DNA of 64,000 bases from Diadema setosum (Eukaryota > Echinodermata > Echinoidea > Diadematoida > Diadematidae). The stretch spans positions 24,738,603 through 24,802,602 of the forward strand of contig CM067067.1 in assembly GCA_033980235.1 (NCBI GenBank), given 5' to 3'. This document shows, one piece after another, positions 47,061-59,592 of the stretch. The position numbers and the translations under genes are program-made. Under the pieces are notes generated by a model. It was not told the origin of the DNA. It saw only the letters and a program-made list of their open reading frames with translations, and made no database searches. Numbering within the stretch: the first letter of the stretch is position 1; each line of letters begins with the position of its first letter.

Positions 47061-48224
47061 TATAGGAGAGTCATATCCTACACATGTAAGAGAACCCACT
47101 TCACTTCTCTCATTAAAAGCAAGAAAGGAACCACGGTACAGTGAACAAACACAGAAAAAACCTTGCTGATTTACCTGGACGGTGAGGCCTATGTGTCACA
47201 GTCACAAAGTCAATTATTCTCTGGCCTATAACAGAATAGAAGATTGCCACAGAATTAACGGCAATAGTAATGACAACATAGTTCTGCATCAATCTCCTGA
47301 AGAAATCCACTGATTTGCTATATGCAGAAGCAGCCGGAGACTATTGAAATGGCTGAATAAAATAACTACCCTACGAAACATTAGGGCCTCCATGGCTTTT
47401 CAGACATTGCTTTCATACATCAAATCTTAAAAACCCCAAAACATGTTCATCTCTATCTTTATTCATCTAATGAATGAGACATGATAAGTTAACAGACTTT
47501 GGGGGGGGGGGGGGTAAAAAAAGGAACTAAACCCTTGAGATCCATTGATATTTATTACCGCAGGAGTCATGTAATATATAAGTATAATCAATCATAAAAC
47601 CCCTCAAATTAATCCACAGATCTAATCTATCAAGCATGGACATAAATGCTTAACTGTACAGTATGGGTTTCCATGAACTCTACAGTCCTGTTGAATGTGA
47701 CCTGCTTTTACATAAAGGGTAGAAGTCCTCCTCTAATGTAAGCACTCCAAATTTTCAAACAAATTATTTTCTGTTTGTAGCAACAGACTTGAGAAAAAAA
47801 AGGTGGGGCAAAATTTAAGCACAGCGAGCTGCTGGATTCAATACAGAAAAAAGAAACGGGGGGGGGGGGGGGAGTGAGAGGGGTAAGGGAAAAAAGAACA
47901 CGGGAGGCAGGGGAAGAGATGTATCCTGGTAGAGCAGGTTTTCCTACCAGTATGACATGATGTTGTTTGTTTGTTTTTTCTCTCATCCTAGGTTTCTCCA
48001 TCTTTCTCACTAGCATCCCCTTCTTCCTCTTGAACCTTTTGTGCGGGCCAGAAATCATTGTGGAGGGTGCAATCCAAATTGATATAACTTTAAAATCAAT
48101 TTCTGTCTCCCCGTGTTTGCACTGGCAAAGGGTTTGTTGGTATAAATCATCCAGCACTTCAAATGTATTAGTCATCCCCGAACAAAGTCTCTTAAATCTC
48201 TCACTGAATTTTATTCTAACTTTA
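47061..48224. other. non-coding with G14 and G15 runs
   Basis: G14 at 47501-47514 and G15 at 47858-47872. Mixed sequence at 47940-48200. No gene recognised. Confidence 0.5.
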
Positions 48225-48412
48225 CCATCCCTTCTGTTTTCCCTTCCATCTCTTTCTCTCTCCCTCTCTGTCCTCTTCCCTCTTCTCTTCATTCTCTCGT
48301 TCTCTCAAATTTTTTCTTGCTCTCTTCCTTCCCTTTCTCCCTCTCTCCTTCCCTTTTTCTCTCTTTTCCCCTTCCCTCTTCTCCCTGTTCTCCCCCTCTC
48401 TCTCTTTTTCTC
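48225..48412 (+). repeat. CT-rich low-complexity tract
   Basis: Pyrimidine-rich CTTCC/CTCTC units. Overlapping open frames on both strands are artefacts. Confidence 0.92.
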
Positions 48413-49930
48413 TGCCAATCTCTCACCTCATTCATTCTCAATTTTGTTTCTCTTTTCTGCATCTCCAAAGTGAACATTCTATTGTCTCAAACCAGCATCA
48501 TCTGCCCCTGATGACCTCATTCACTCTCGCTGTCACCCTTCCCTGGTCCGTCTCCATCTCTGGCCTAATTCTTTACACCAACTTCACAATTTTCTTGTTC
48601 CCTCCCTCATACATGGCCCGGAAAGAAATCAATGAAATCAATCGAATAAACCATCTCCAACCCCCGGTGTCTCCATGGCGCAAAATATTTCATTTAGTCA
48701 CATTATTATGACCACCATCCTTAAAAGCTTATGATTCAAAACTTACAGAAGCAAAAACATGATGGACGGGGAAAAAAAAAACCCACTGAAGAGTGTTTTC
48801 ACAGGAAAGTGCCAACTTCCGAAACACTGATTGATTCAATGGCTGGAATGTATGGGGGAGGAGGGGGTTGGTGGTGGGGAAGTAGACAGGATTGTAATAC
48901 AATTTAAACAGGGCAGGTGGTGTTTCTTGCGTAGGGTTTTCATTTTGAGATTTAGAAATGAGGTTATGAAAACTGAGCTCTTTGTCACGACATAATTGTT
49001 TCCTGTAGACCCTGAAACGATATCCATTTTTTACAGCTGGTTACCCGTTATTTCTTATAGAATCTTAAAGAAGATGTATAGTGTGGTTCCTGTACTGCAG
49101 GTTATAAAGAACACTTAAGAACAGATGACGTAGACAGGATGAAGGCAGCACTTACAATAATTATGAACTTCTACAAAACAGGGTGCCAAATACTTATAGT
49201 GAATTGAAAACAAAAACATGTATTCACATATCCTCAAACACTACTGTGTGATGCATTGCTTGCATGGGTAAAAGTGGGTAGTGAAAGTCTCACTAATCAG
49301 CTAGCCAGAAATAGCTCAAAATGTTATTAAACAGACCTTTTTCACAGTCTAGTCATCTTTAATGTGTTTGAAAAGCTGTTTAAATCATTTGACAACAGCC
49401 AAATGACTCCCAGGCATATTGTTCCAATACTGATGATAAGATCGAATATTACAGCTGAGACAACAATATATAAACATGTTAGATTGCTGTTTTTTTTTAC
49501 AGGAGATGATTCATAACAATTTTTCAGATAAAGAATTTGCCAGTCAAGATTCCAATGAAATGAAATGAGTAATAAGCACAAAGACCTTTAATACCAAAAC
49601 TAACGACCAAGACCAAGAAAGCTAGGGTTGGAATTGAGCGCCTTTCTGGTGGCATCCCACCAGCATATCATCATTCACTTGAATCCAGTCGGCACCCACT
49701 GTCCCATGTTGCTCCTCCGGTATACCTCATATCACTGTTTGCCATGGTACTTAGCTTGTGGACATATTACGCTAATTATCAAAATAAACTTTGGGAACTC
49801 TATACTCACGAAAGAGAAAGATATATCTCCCAGCACACACAAGGAATAGAATAGACAGTGAGTACGTACATAAAGTTAGACACATAGAGGGAAATAGATG
49901 GAGTGTGAGTGAGAGATATGGATGAGTGAG
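48413..49930. other. non-coding stretch
   Basis: AT-rich; G-rich patch at 48855-48885. Nothing recognised. Confidence 0.5.
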
Positions 49931-49931
49931 G

Positions 49932-49974
<43 letters not shown>

Positions 49975-50190
49975 AAAGATAAACAGAAAGATATATAGAC
50001 AGATAGAAAGATAGATAGAAAGAGACAGATAGATAGAAAGATAGATAGAAAGATAGGTCGATAGATAGAGAGATAGAGAAATAGATAGAAAGATAGGTAG
50101 ATAGAAAAAGAGATAGATAAAGAGATAGATAGATAGAAAGGTAGATAGATAGAGGGACAGATAGAAAGATAAAAAGATAGATTGACATAT
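49931..50190 (+). repeat. (GATA)n microsatellite, interrupted
   Basis: Pure GATA at about 49931-49973, then GATA mixed with GAAA units. It is the reverse complement of the CTAT array at 30.3 kb. Minus-strand frames of 160-176 codons over it are repeat artefacts. Confidence 0.97.
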
Positions 50191-50589
50191 CAGAGATAGT
50201 GAGTAAGAGAAATAGAGACTGAAAAAGGCTATGAAATAAAGATAAAGATATAAAAAAAAGTAAAAAGAAGGGAGAAAGGAATTGTATGATAAATAAAGGC
50301 ACAGTAGAGATATCAAGAGAGGAGGAAATATATCAAAAGGGGAGGTACATGACAAAGGAAAGAGATGAAGGGATAGAGAAATAGAGAGACAGATAGATTG
50401 ATAGATGGAGAAAAAGAGGGAGGGGAGAGGGAAAGTGTGTCTGTGTGTGTGTATGCGTGTGTGTGTATGTATGCATGTGACATGTATGCTACACCTTCGG
50501 TCAAATATGCATTCTTACACTCAGTGGGAGCCAGAGGGTTTCTCCCTTCCCCCACCCCAACCTTAATGAGATTTCACACCTTACTCCGG
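50191..50589. repeat. purine-rich and TG-repeat DNA
   Basis: GA-rich to 50435, then TG repeat 50436-50480. Confidence 0.8.
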
Positions 50590-51330
50590 GAAGCTGAAAG
50601 GAAAAACGATCCCCCCAAAATTTGTAGCGTGCGTGCGTTCTGAAGAGAGGCTGGCAGGAACTCTGTGTCCGTCACGCATCTTTCCTTTTCGCCAGGCGAG
50701 GAGGAGTGTCCATGAATATTGTGGTCAGCTAGAATGACCTCTTCCCCTCCCCCCCCCCACCCCCGCCATGTATGCCTGTCACCAGTAATCCGCCGTCTGC
50801 ATTCTTTCCCCCCACAAACTATTGGTTTAGTGATGAATGAAATCAATTAACATGTTTCTTCTCGCCTTCAAGCAAAGACAAAATCTGATTGACCGACTTT
50901 GTGGGTAAGAAGCACAGAACGCTGGATGGAGAGTCTGGAGACGAGGCTAATCGTATTACCTATCGCATTAATCCAAGCTATGTCAAGAATGATGAACAAC
51001 TGCACTTGTACCAGGGTTGTTTTGCTTCAAGGGTTACTTCTTTTATTTTCAAATTTCTATCTCCAGCCATTGCCGCAAAGTCTGGGTGGCCTTGTGACCA
51101 GGGTAGTCTGTATTTGTCAGCCATCTTGACCGTCACATCTACCCGCAAAAAGAAGAAATTAAGCAAACCTCATCATCACCACCAAGCAGCAGAATTTGAC
51201 CCCGGGTGTGAAACGGAGGACATTAATCTCTGGTGCCCTACGAGCCGGAGCAAATCGTAAAAACAAATCAGCTCGAGAGCACACTTCATTTCATGACCGA
51301 ATCTGATACGAACTAGAGAGCAGAGTAAAC
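50590..51330. promoter_or_regulatory. candidate regulatory island(s), Otx-like words
   Basis: Two adjacent complex blocks. The first (50590-50870) has GTCCATGAATATTGTGG and CAGTAATCCGCC. The second (50880-51300) has GAGGCTAATCGTATTACC and CGCATTAATCCAAGC (Otx/bicoid-type TAATCC) and GACATTAATCTC. A 123-codon frame at 50889-51260 is open but has no known domain, and another phase is open too. A regulatory reading is preferred. Confidence 0.28.
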
Positions 51331-53014
51331 TGCAGTGTGCTGGAGTTTAACTGTTTACAGTGACAGTAGTTACATTCACACACTGCTACTATTAACAAAC
51401 TTAACGATTAGCTCAAAGTTTTAATCTTTGATGATTAGCTCATAGTTTACCCCTCATAGATGCACTCAAAGCTAGCAATCTTGAAGATTAGTCGATAATT
51501 AGAACCACAAGACACCTCAAGGTTTTTTCTATATCCATGAGCCACGCAGGGGGAGTCCCCACTTTGGGGTTTTCTGTGAATTTAGATCTGTTCCTTATAT
51601 CACAATTTGTTTTAATGAGAAGTTTATGAACAACATGAGTGAATAACAAGATTACAAGAACACACCTGAGGATATTTACCTTTCAAAATTCTTTGAACAT
51701 AGAGGGTAAACCATGCTACATTCAATGCATGCACGGTGCCTCAAATGCCAAGTTACATGCCCAAACGAACCAAATCAGTTTTGCATGATAATAGTGTAAT
51801 TTGTAGGAAAGAGTTGTCAACAAAGTCTGTAAGGTTGAATAAGACAAACAAAACTTGATATTGGCAAAGGTGAATAACTCGGAAATATGCCGGAGCTTTG
51901 GAACAAAATTGTATTCAATCTAGTTTTTCTCATACTTGTCAGGAGTGTCATTATAAACGTTCAGAGATAATCCAAGGATGATTACAACTATGCAGTTGTC
52001 AACCAGTAAGAAGTGAGCATTTGAAATTGTCGCTGCGGAGATGAGGTGAAATTGCCGTTTGCCAAAGTTCTGCTGTTAAAGGCATTCATTACGGGGAGGC
52101 CCCCGGAGTCAGCGCTCGCCTGAAGACAGCCATGATGTGATTAACCGGCAAAACCTAGATATGAATCTTATATTCACTTAACTTGGCAGATTGTAGGATT
52201 GGAGAAAGAAGAATGCAGAGAGTTGAAAAATGGAGCTGACAGCAAAATGAGAAAAAGTAGATCATTTTGGAAAATGGGGGAAAAGTGCCTCACTCCTAGA
52301 GGAATAGAAAAACAAACAGAATATGCGGTTATCAGGAAAGATTAGAGTGGCAAAATAACTTCCTCCCTCATTCAGGCATATTCATCCCTGATATCCTATC
52401 AAAGAAGCAGCAATATTTGAATGAGTTCGGGGATTAAGGAGAGGGCTACTTCCTCAAGAGGATAACAATTTTGTTCTTTCTTTTTTTTTTGAGGGGGGGG
52501 GAGGAGGGGGTGGTAGTGTTTGCATTTAGTCTATGGTATACACTTCTTGGATTTCACTTCGTTCTTGTGATATGACTATACCCAATACCACTATATACTT
52601 TAAGAACCAAACCTAAGTGGATACAGTATTTTATGGATATCCATCGTTATCATTATATTATTATACCTCAAGTTCATACGAGGACAGATGCTAGTTTCAC
52701 AATACACAAATAAGCTAATCAATGTGCTAAATGAAATCATTCTCACATACAATAGACCTCCATACGCAGACATGACCACTGACCTCTGCACTTTTAAAGG
52801 GAAACATTCAACACAACAGTACTATACATTTGTGCACAAGTTGATGAATACTATACTAACCCTTTACATGGCCAGGCACTTAGCTTAACTTGGTGACTTG
52901 TAAACCCTTCAGACTTCACCTAGTTGTAGAGCTATTATGCCCACTCTACAGTAGCAATGTGTCTCTGTCTAACAGGAAGGTCATAGTAACACAATAGGGA
53001 TGAGGAGATTAGGT
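51331..53014. other. non-coding stretch, one small island
   Basis: AT-rich. 52040-52170 is more complex (GGCATTCATTACGGGGAGGC, GTGATTAACCGGC) and may be a further small island. A T10-GA-G9 tract is at 52481-52501. No gene. Confidence 0.45.
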
Positions 53015-53208
53015 AGTGTAAAGCTAGAAATACTTGCAGCATGAAATTTCTGCAAATTGGAGCCGACGGCTTTTGTCGCAGCACAAAATTTTCGTGATTT
53101 GCCACTTGCATTCAATGCATATAGTGCAAGCAAGAATTTTTGCATGCATTATAATTTCACAAATATGGCGAGAGCCAAGACACACAAAAAATGTCTGGTT
53201 TTACAATA
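53015..53208 (+). repeat. ACTGTAAAACCA-ended repeat, copy 4
   Basis: Starts AGTGTAAAGCTAGAAATAC and GCATGAAATTTCTGCAAATT, ends GTCTGGTTTTACAATA, with CACTTGCATTCAATGCATA inside. It matches the copies at 20.1 and 35.6 kb. Confidence 0.55.
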
Positions 53209-53351
53209 ATCTCTTTTCATTGACAATCAGTTCCAACACATTTTTTCGAAAGTGCAAAAAGAACTCCAGTTTGTGTACCAAAGAGTGCCAAAGCAAACTA
53301 CAACTAAAAAAAAAAGTACATGAACTTATTGATACCATTCACACTGAAATA

Positions 53352-53444
53352 TTAACCCGCTGGGGATGAGCTGATTCTGCTACAACATGCATTTCCCTTA
53401 GACACCTATGCGAGTATACTAGGGATTAGTCTTTGGCTGGTTAA
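53352..53444 (-). mobile_element. piggyBac-like TTAA mini-element, copy 5
   Basis: TTAACCCGCTGGGGATGAG to AGTCTTTGGCTGGTTAA, with CTACAACATGCATTTCCC and CGAGTATACTAGGG inside; inverted relative to copies 1-3. Confidence 0.7.
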
Positions 53445-53615
53445 TGTTGCTAGATATAGATGAAAATTCACACCAAGGGAAAGGAACCTCATTTCTTCAT
53501 TCATTCTTCCTCACTACCTTTTTTTTTTTTGTCCTTTTTAAGCTGGTGTTGCCATAAATTCTCTTCTCTCCCCTTCTCCCCCCTCTGCTCCTCCCACGTT
53601 GTTCCTGCCCAGAGT
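53445..53615. other. T/C-rich spacer
   Basis: T12 and C/T-rich sequence; nothing recognised. Confidence 0.5.
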
Positions 53616-53790
53616 ATCAAAGCTGCATCTACATACGCCCATCGATACCTTGCATATTCATGGCGTAATGACGGTAATTAGGCTGCGGCCCGCTTTGCCC
53701 CGCGGGCTGTTTAGGTAGGCGGTCTAGGGTTACCGGTAAGCCAGGTGTAATTACAGGCAAAACATGGTCTTTCTTTTATTCATGGGCTCG
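53616..53790. promoter_or_regulatory. candidate regulatory island, strong motif density
   Basis: CCTTGCATATTCATGGCGTA (POU-type), ATGACGGTAATTAGGCTGC (homeodomain), CGCTTTGCCCCGCGGGC, GGTTACCGGTAAGCC and GGTGTAATTACAGG. Complex, CpG-bearing and sharply bounded by repeats. Among the best regulatory candidates here, on motif grounds only. Confidence 0.32.
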
Positions 53791-56289
53791 TCGGGGAGAA
53801 CCCGACCCGCCCCGGTGGTTGGACCTGAAGAGGGCTGGGGCAGGGAAGAGAAAGAGGAAACTTTTAAATGCGAATTTGACCCACCAATGAATACTTCTAT
53901 TATCCCTTCTTAGCTTCAAGTACACATATGTTTGCTTTCATTCACATACAAGTGCATGACATATATTATATTATAATCACAAACAAAACATGGAAATATA
54001 TCCACCTCTCTCTCTCTCCTCTCTCTCTCTCTCACTGTCTATCTCCTCCTGTAGATGTCTCTTTGCTAATGTACATTTATATATCTCTCTCTCTCAACAT
54101 ACATTTCTCTGTATCTATCTATCAACACACACCATTCATTATCCATCTATTTATCCTCATTTTTCCTTCTTTTTCAGTGACTGGACACCCTTTAGTGCGT
54201 TATTTTGCATCTCAGATGACATTCCAAGGATTTTGACCCGGTCCGCGGTTCATCGCATCCTGAAATGACATCTGCGGATGAAATGCATCCCGACAGTCTA
54301 TCCATCTTGTCATGTAACATTAGTGTGCGGAGAAATAACAGTTCACAGCAATGCAGGGCACTAAGAGAGTTTTTTAGGGGATAAGATGATTTTCAAAGGC
54401 ATTGCATTTTTGTTTATTGCAAGATCTTTTTTCTAATCTTTCTCTCTTTCCCTTTCTGCTTCCATTTTTCCCCTGTGATCATCTCATCTCATTGAATCCT
54501 TTATCCTGTTTGTTTTTCTTTTCAGTGTTATTCTTTTTTATTGTCTAAAAGTGACTACTAAAATTATGATCAATTCAAATGTGACTAAAGGATTGTCTAC
54601 TGTTTTTTGTTTCTTTTCCATATATGTTTCCAGACAACAACAAAATATGTGACTTCTAAATTCTCCATCAGAGAGGAAAGATAGAAAGAGCAGCACTTTA
54701 AGATGTTATAGAAGTGCAATTTGTGAAAATCACTACAGCATTGCTGTGACACAGAATGCATTTTTACCTACCTTACTCCACAAGTCTTTCTTCTAACATC
54801 TGGATATAGATTACTTGTAAGCTGCCTCTGGAAGAACAGTGGCTTAGTTCATCCTTTCTTTGTTTTCTTTGAACAAACTTTAATCCTCCAGAAGTAACGT
54901 TTGTTTTGTACAGTCCAACCTCTAAAGACAGATATTCACTTTTCACGGAGATATGACAAGACCTGCACATATCAAAGCTACTTAACTCTCTGTGTATGTG
55001 CCACAAATATCCATTTCTTATTTGTGCCTTCTCAGTATACTACTTAAGAAACTTAATAGTACATGTACATTTTTTTTTTCACATTGATAGAGCATATTTG
55101 ATATTACATGTATGTAGTGGAAGTACACTGTATCAAGAAGAAGAAGAAAATAGTGTAGTTTAGTGTGTAACTTCTTAGTGTAACTTAGTGGCATTTTTTG
55201 AGTTGTTGACATTGTCAGTTTTCATACTGTTGTCTGTGCGCTAAAGTAAATTGTGACAAAATTAGCCCGTCTGATAGTGTTTCATTAATAGTTGTACGGA
55301 TGATGTAGTGTAGATTTTTTTTCCCTCTAATCTCAAGTGTGAGAAGTTGTCTAGCAAATGCTTGGACTTTAAAGGTTATTAAATGTGCAACACTGAACAG
55401 TATTCCGAACTAACTTATTTTTGATATATTGGAACATGATATCCAAATGAACTTTTGGACAGAGGACTGCAACAAGCTTCCTGCTTCTATTAAAAACTAT
55501 GTGTCTTTCTGACTCACAGGCCAAATGGTATTCTGTGCACAAATTGACTGTAACAACAGCACTTTCAGCAGGTTTCAAGACTGGTAGATGAACAGCAATG
55601 TCCAAGCCCCATTACTGCTCATTGTTCAAATACCTTGGGGTATTGCAAGGCTTTGAAGTTGCATGCCCCTATTAAAAGAATCATGTGTTTGTCTGCTCAT
55701 TTGTGTGTTCATTTTTTTTCTTTTTGCTAAAGTTACTAAACTACATAGATTTGTTTTGTTTTTCTGTAACATCCTGACACTGCAATTATTTGATTTGTTA
55801 TCATTTTTCCCCACTTTTCCTCACCAAGAGGAAAAAAAAAATGAAAGAGAAAATCTGCTGGAAATGACAGCAAAATCTGGGAGAGGACATTCCCCAATTA
55901 GGGTACGTCCATATCTACACCTGATAACTTTTACCCGATCCACTAACTCTCCCAAATTCAGCAGGGAAACAAATTGAATCATCTTAAATGTGGGGGGGGG
56001 GGAAGAATTATACCCAAATCTAATGAAAGGCAGAGGTATGTCTGGTGTTATGTTCTTGATAAGGATCTACCAGTGGGCGTGTCCTTTATCCCACCCCCCA
56101 CTTTCTTCTATTCCTATTTTCTCCACAAGAGATGCCTCTACAGGATGTACAGGTGATAGGATTGACAAGTGCCTGAAATTGTCACTGTACATCTTTATCT
56201 TGCAAAACATACCCCATCCCCTCCCCCTACCACGAGAGAGAGAAGAAAAAAAATTGACATGTTAAGGGAGGGGTGTAAATGAAGCTTTT
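53791..56289. other. non-coding stretch
   Basis: CT repeats at 54005-54110; AT-rich otherwise. Around 54900-54960 a GTACAGTCCAACCTCTAAAG segment looks like repeat debris. No gene recognised. Confidence 0.45.
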
Positions 56290-56530
56290 AGAGTTCCAAT
56301 CTACACATCAAATGGTGTTATTACGCAGCCTAATTGCGACAAATTTTTTGGTTGGAGGCGGTGCAGCTGCAGAACATCAATGCAGCGCCGCCTCGGATGA
56401 AGGGAGACGGTATCATGACTTCGGCGGGTGGAACCCAATATGGTGGGGTCGTGGCCTCCAGTCACCTCACTGTCAATTACACGGTGGTAATTTTGTATTC
56501 CAACTCCTAGGAATTTTGCCTGTTTTTGTG
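56290..56530. promoter_or_regulatory. candidate regulatory island, homeodomain words
   Basis: GGTGTTATTACGCAGCC, CCTAATTGCGAC, CACTGTCAATTACACGG and GGTGGTAATTTTG surround a GC-rich middle with GGTGCAGCTGCAG (E-box). The open frame from 56279 has no known domain. Confidence 0.28.
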
Positions 56531-59096
56531 TGTGAGCGTATGTGTGTTAGGTACAGCTAATACCTCTTCTTTGCTGGGCTCATTTCATTAGGATCAGGTC
56601 TCAAGTGACAAAAGAAAACACAGAGATGACTGGCAGGTTAGCATCAATAAGACAGAGAGCCAAGCACCATGAAAGGAGAGAAAAATGTGCTGGACTTTCC
56701 TCTTGTTGTTGTTTGCTGTTGTTGTTTCTTTTTCCTCACTAAATTTCTCATTTGACACAGTATCAAATAGATCTGAATTCTTTGAATTCTTCAACATTGC
56801 TGCACAAGTGAGTGACAGAATTTTAATACAAGTAAATAGAAGGAACATTGACAACAGCTCTTCCCTGCTTGAGGCTAACCACTGAGTATTACTTACAAGA
56901 GACAAATTACTTTGCATGCCATGTGGCAATCTCCATAATGATAATACCCATCAGATACAATTTTATATAATATTTTATATAAAATTATATAAAAAAAAAA
57001 ATGCTCCTAATGTGGTAAAGATTTCATGATTCACTGAAGATGTTTATGTCATCCAACAACATGTCCAAATAATTATACGTGCCTTCACATGACATTAAAG
57101 TTTTGAGAAAGTAAACAGGGTAGGAAGAAAACAGGTGTTGTCAAGAGTGAAAGCCTGGTGTCTATAACACACACAAAAAGCTTTATAAGTGTTACAGAGA
57201 TCTTTAAAGAACAAGTAAAATGTACAGTACTAAATGCTAAGCTAATCCAGAAGTATCCAAGATTTCACTTATGAGCAGTACAATATCAGCCAAAGCTCTG
57301 TGGAATCTTTTGCTTGTTTCTATCTATCCCTTGTGTAGGAAATGTTAAAGTATAAAGTTGATTGTAAGCAAACTATGATATAATGATGACCCATTTCTGC
57401 TGCAGGTAGATTACCAAGTAATTTAATATGGAAATCTGATTTGCTGCAATCTTCTTTTTTTCCAATGTTCCAATCCCTTACCCTGTTCCGTCTATAGAGC
57501 ATGGGGAATCCAATAATTTTTTTGCAACTAAAATGCAAAAACATCCCAAAGGTGAACAGGTAAATTGAATTCTGGTGGCAAAAGATAGCAGTGATAAAAC
57601 AATAACAAGATTCTTTTGCATTAGCACTGAAATACCTCAATTGCATTTTGCAGAAGGCTGATTGGAGTAGTCAGTTTATGCAGCTGACTTTACCAATTCA
57701 ATGTTAATATGGAAGAAAAAAAAAAAACCACTTGGGGCCAGCACTGGGGTGATTGGGCGGTTCTTTCATTTTTCTTTATAGTCAATATTCAATATCCCTC
57801 TAGCACATAAAGGAAACCTCCAGAAGATGCTTATTTCGCCATCAGATCCATTTAATTCTTGGGTCATTACAGAGACCAAAAGTGCACATTTTATTGAGGC
57901 ACATAATATCTCATCTCTTCAGGGGGGCAGAGAAAGAAGGGGGAACAATTTTCGCACTGCAAAGCAATAATGTTACTACTGTGAGACATTCACAAGATCC
58001 AATCGCCCTTTTTCCACTGTTTTCTGTCAAAACACAAAGAGACCTCAAAGGCGTTTGCCCAATACTAAATATACATCCCTCTCTAATGTGAGATGCTGAG
58101 GCAAAATGAAAAAATACCAACCAAATACTGTCCAAAAAGATTTCGGGGTTTTTTTTCTCTTTTTGTTCGTTTTGTTTTCGGCAAGGTTTGCAAATCACTC
58201 CCCGGGCACCCATGATCTTGGGAGTGTGGGCAATTCGAAATGATACTCAAATATGAGAATGTGAAAAGAGAAAAAAGCGTTTCCCTGGGAAAACAAATAT
58301 ATGCACGATGGTATTATGAAAACGGTGAATGTTATTTCAAATCGCATTGCCCCCAGACTTCAAAACAGATGAATCACACATTTAAGACTAAGAGGAGATG
58401 AATCTTGAAACAAAACAAAAAAGAAACCTCAAAGGAAGCTCGGGTGTTGATGAGAATGTATATGTGCACCTCCCCTTGGCATGAACCTCCCCCTCAAGTT
58501 CAAAGAAAGTTTTCATCATCCTTCAAAGCTACAAAGGACCCCTGTCCTCTTCCAAAGTGTTACCATGGGAAGGAGGCAGGAAAGGAGGGAGAGGAGAGGT
58601 GGTACGAGGGCATCTATTTAAATCAGTTTGAAGCCACAGTGCATTTTTTAAACATTTCTTTTTTTGGGGGGGGGGGGGAGGAGGGGTCTGCTTGTCTGTT
58701 TAATGATGTCATACAGTTCATCTCACCAATATTACAGGTAACACCAAATTATCATTCTTTTTCACATTGCAGGAATTGCAAGAATGTCAATTCAGATTGA
58801 ATTGTAGCAGTAAGAGTTTAGAAATGAAAATAATAGTACACCACAAATAGCCGCTGTTGATATTATGTTGGCAGATAAAATGCACAGAAAATAAAATAAA
58901 ACTATTTCACTCAATCAACCCCAACGAACTACTCCCTCCTCTCTCCCTCCCTCTCTCTCTCTCTCTCTCTCTGTGTCTTTCTATCTCTCTTTCTCTCTTC
59001 CACATGTATTCTCTCACTCATTTTATGAATTCATATTTCTACAAGAAGTAGCATAATGATATGAATTATAAATAACATATTAAAATCCCCAAACTG
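56531..59096. other. non-coding stretch
   Basis: AT palindrome ATTTTATATAATATTTTATA near 56960; T7-G13 tract at 58659-58678; CT repeat 58928-58995. Several short frames lack known domains. No gene recognised. Confidence 0.45.
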
Positions 59097-59303
59097 CTAC
59101 CAGTCTCCAGTATACTGGGGAGCTGTACTCCTGAATGGGGGGTAAACAGGCTTAACTCCCACAGATTTATGAATCAAAAGCAGTTGCGGGATATGATTTG
59201 GTAGCGCATCAAGATTCCGTATCCTCAATAAACTAAAGTGGGCCTCTATCTCTCCCACACGGATGGGATCAGACACCATCGGGCAATAAATCAAACCGTC
59301 CAT
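59097..59303 (-). other. unassigned protein-like open frame or regulatory island
   Basis: Minus strand, 69 codons from ATG at 59303: MDGLIYCPMVSDPIRVGEIE, then FSLLRIRNLDALPNHIPQL and SVGVKPVYPPFRSTAPQYT to a stop. A T-rich tract with TTCAG precedes it on the minus strand at about 59320. Composition is protein-like, but no family is recognised. The same DNA carries GGGCAATAAATCAAAC and GGATGGGATCAG words, so a regulatory island is the alternative. Confidence 0.22.
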
Positions 59304-59530
59304 GAAAAACAAAAACAAAACTGAACACACACACACACACAAAAAAAAGACTGCATGGGATAATGAGGCCCCAGTGCAATAAATATTCATGACATCCTAG
59401 CCAAACCTTTTCCCTGTCAATTTCTTCTTACTTTTTTGTCATTATTTTTTTTGCTCCTTTTCATCTTTATCTTCCTCTTTTTATTTTCTTGATACATATT
59501 TTGCTCACATGTGACTCATAGTTTTCTGTT

Positions 59531-59531
59531 G

Positions 59532-59590
<59 letters not shown>

Positions 59591-59592
59591 TC
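59531..59592 (+). repeat. (TTTC)n microsatellite
   Basis: About 15 units of TTTC. Confidence 0.98.

Noticed and set aside
49772..50355. 176- and 159-codon minus-strand frames
   Set aside because: Translations of the GATA array.
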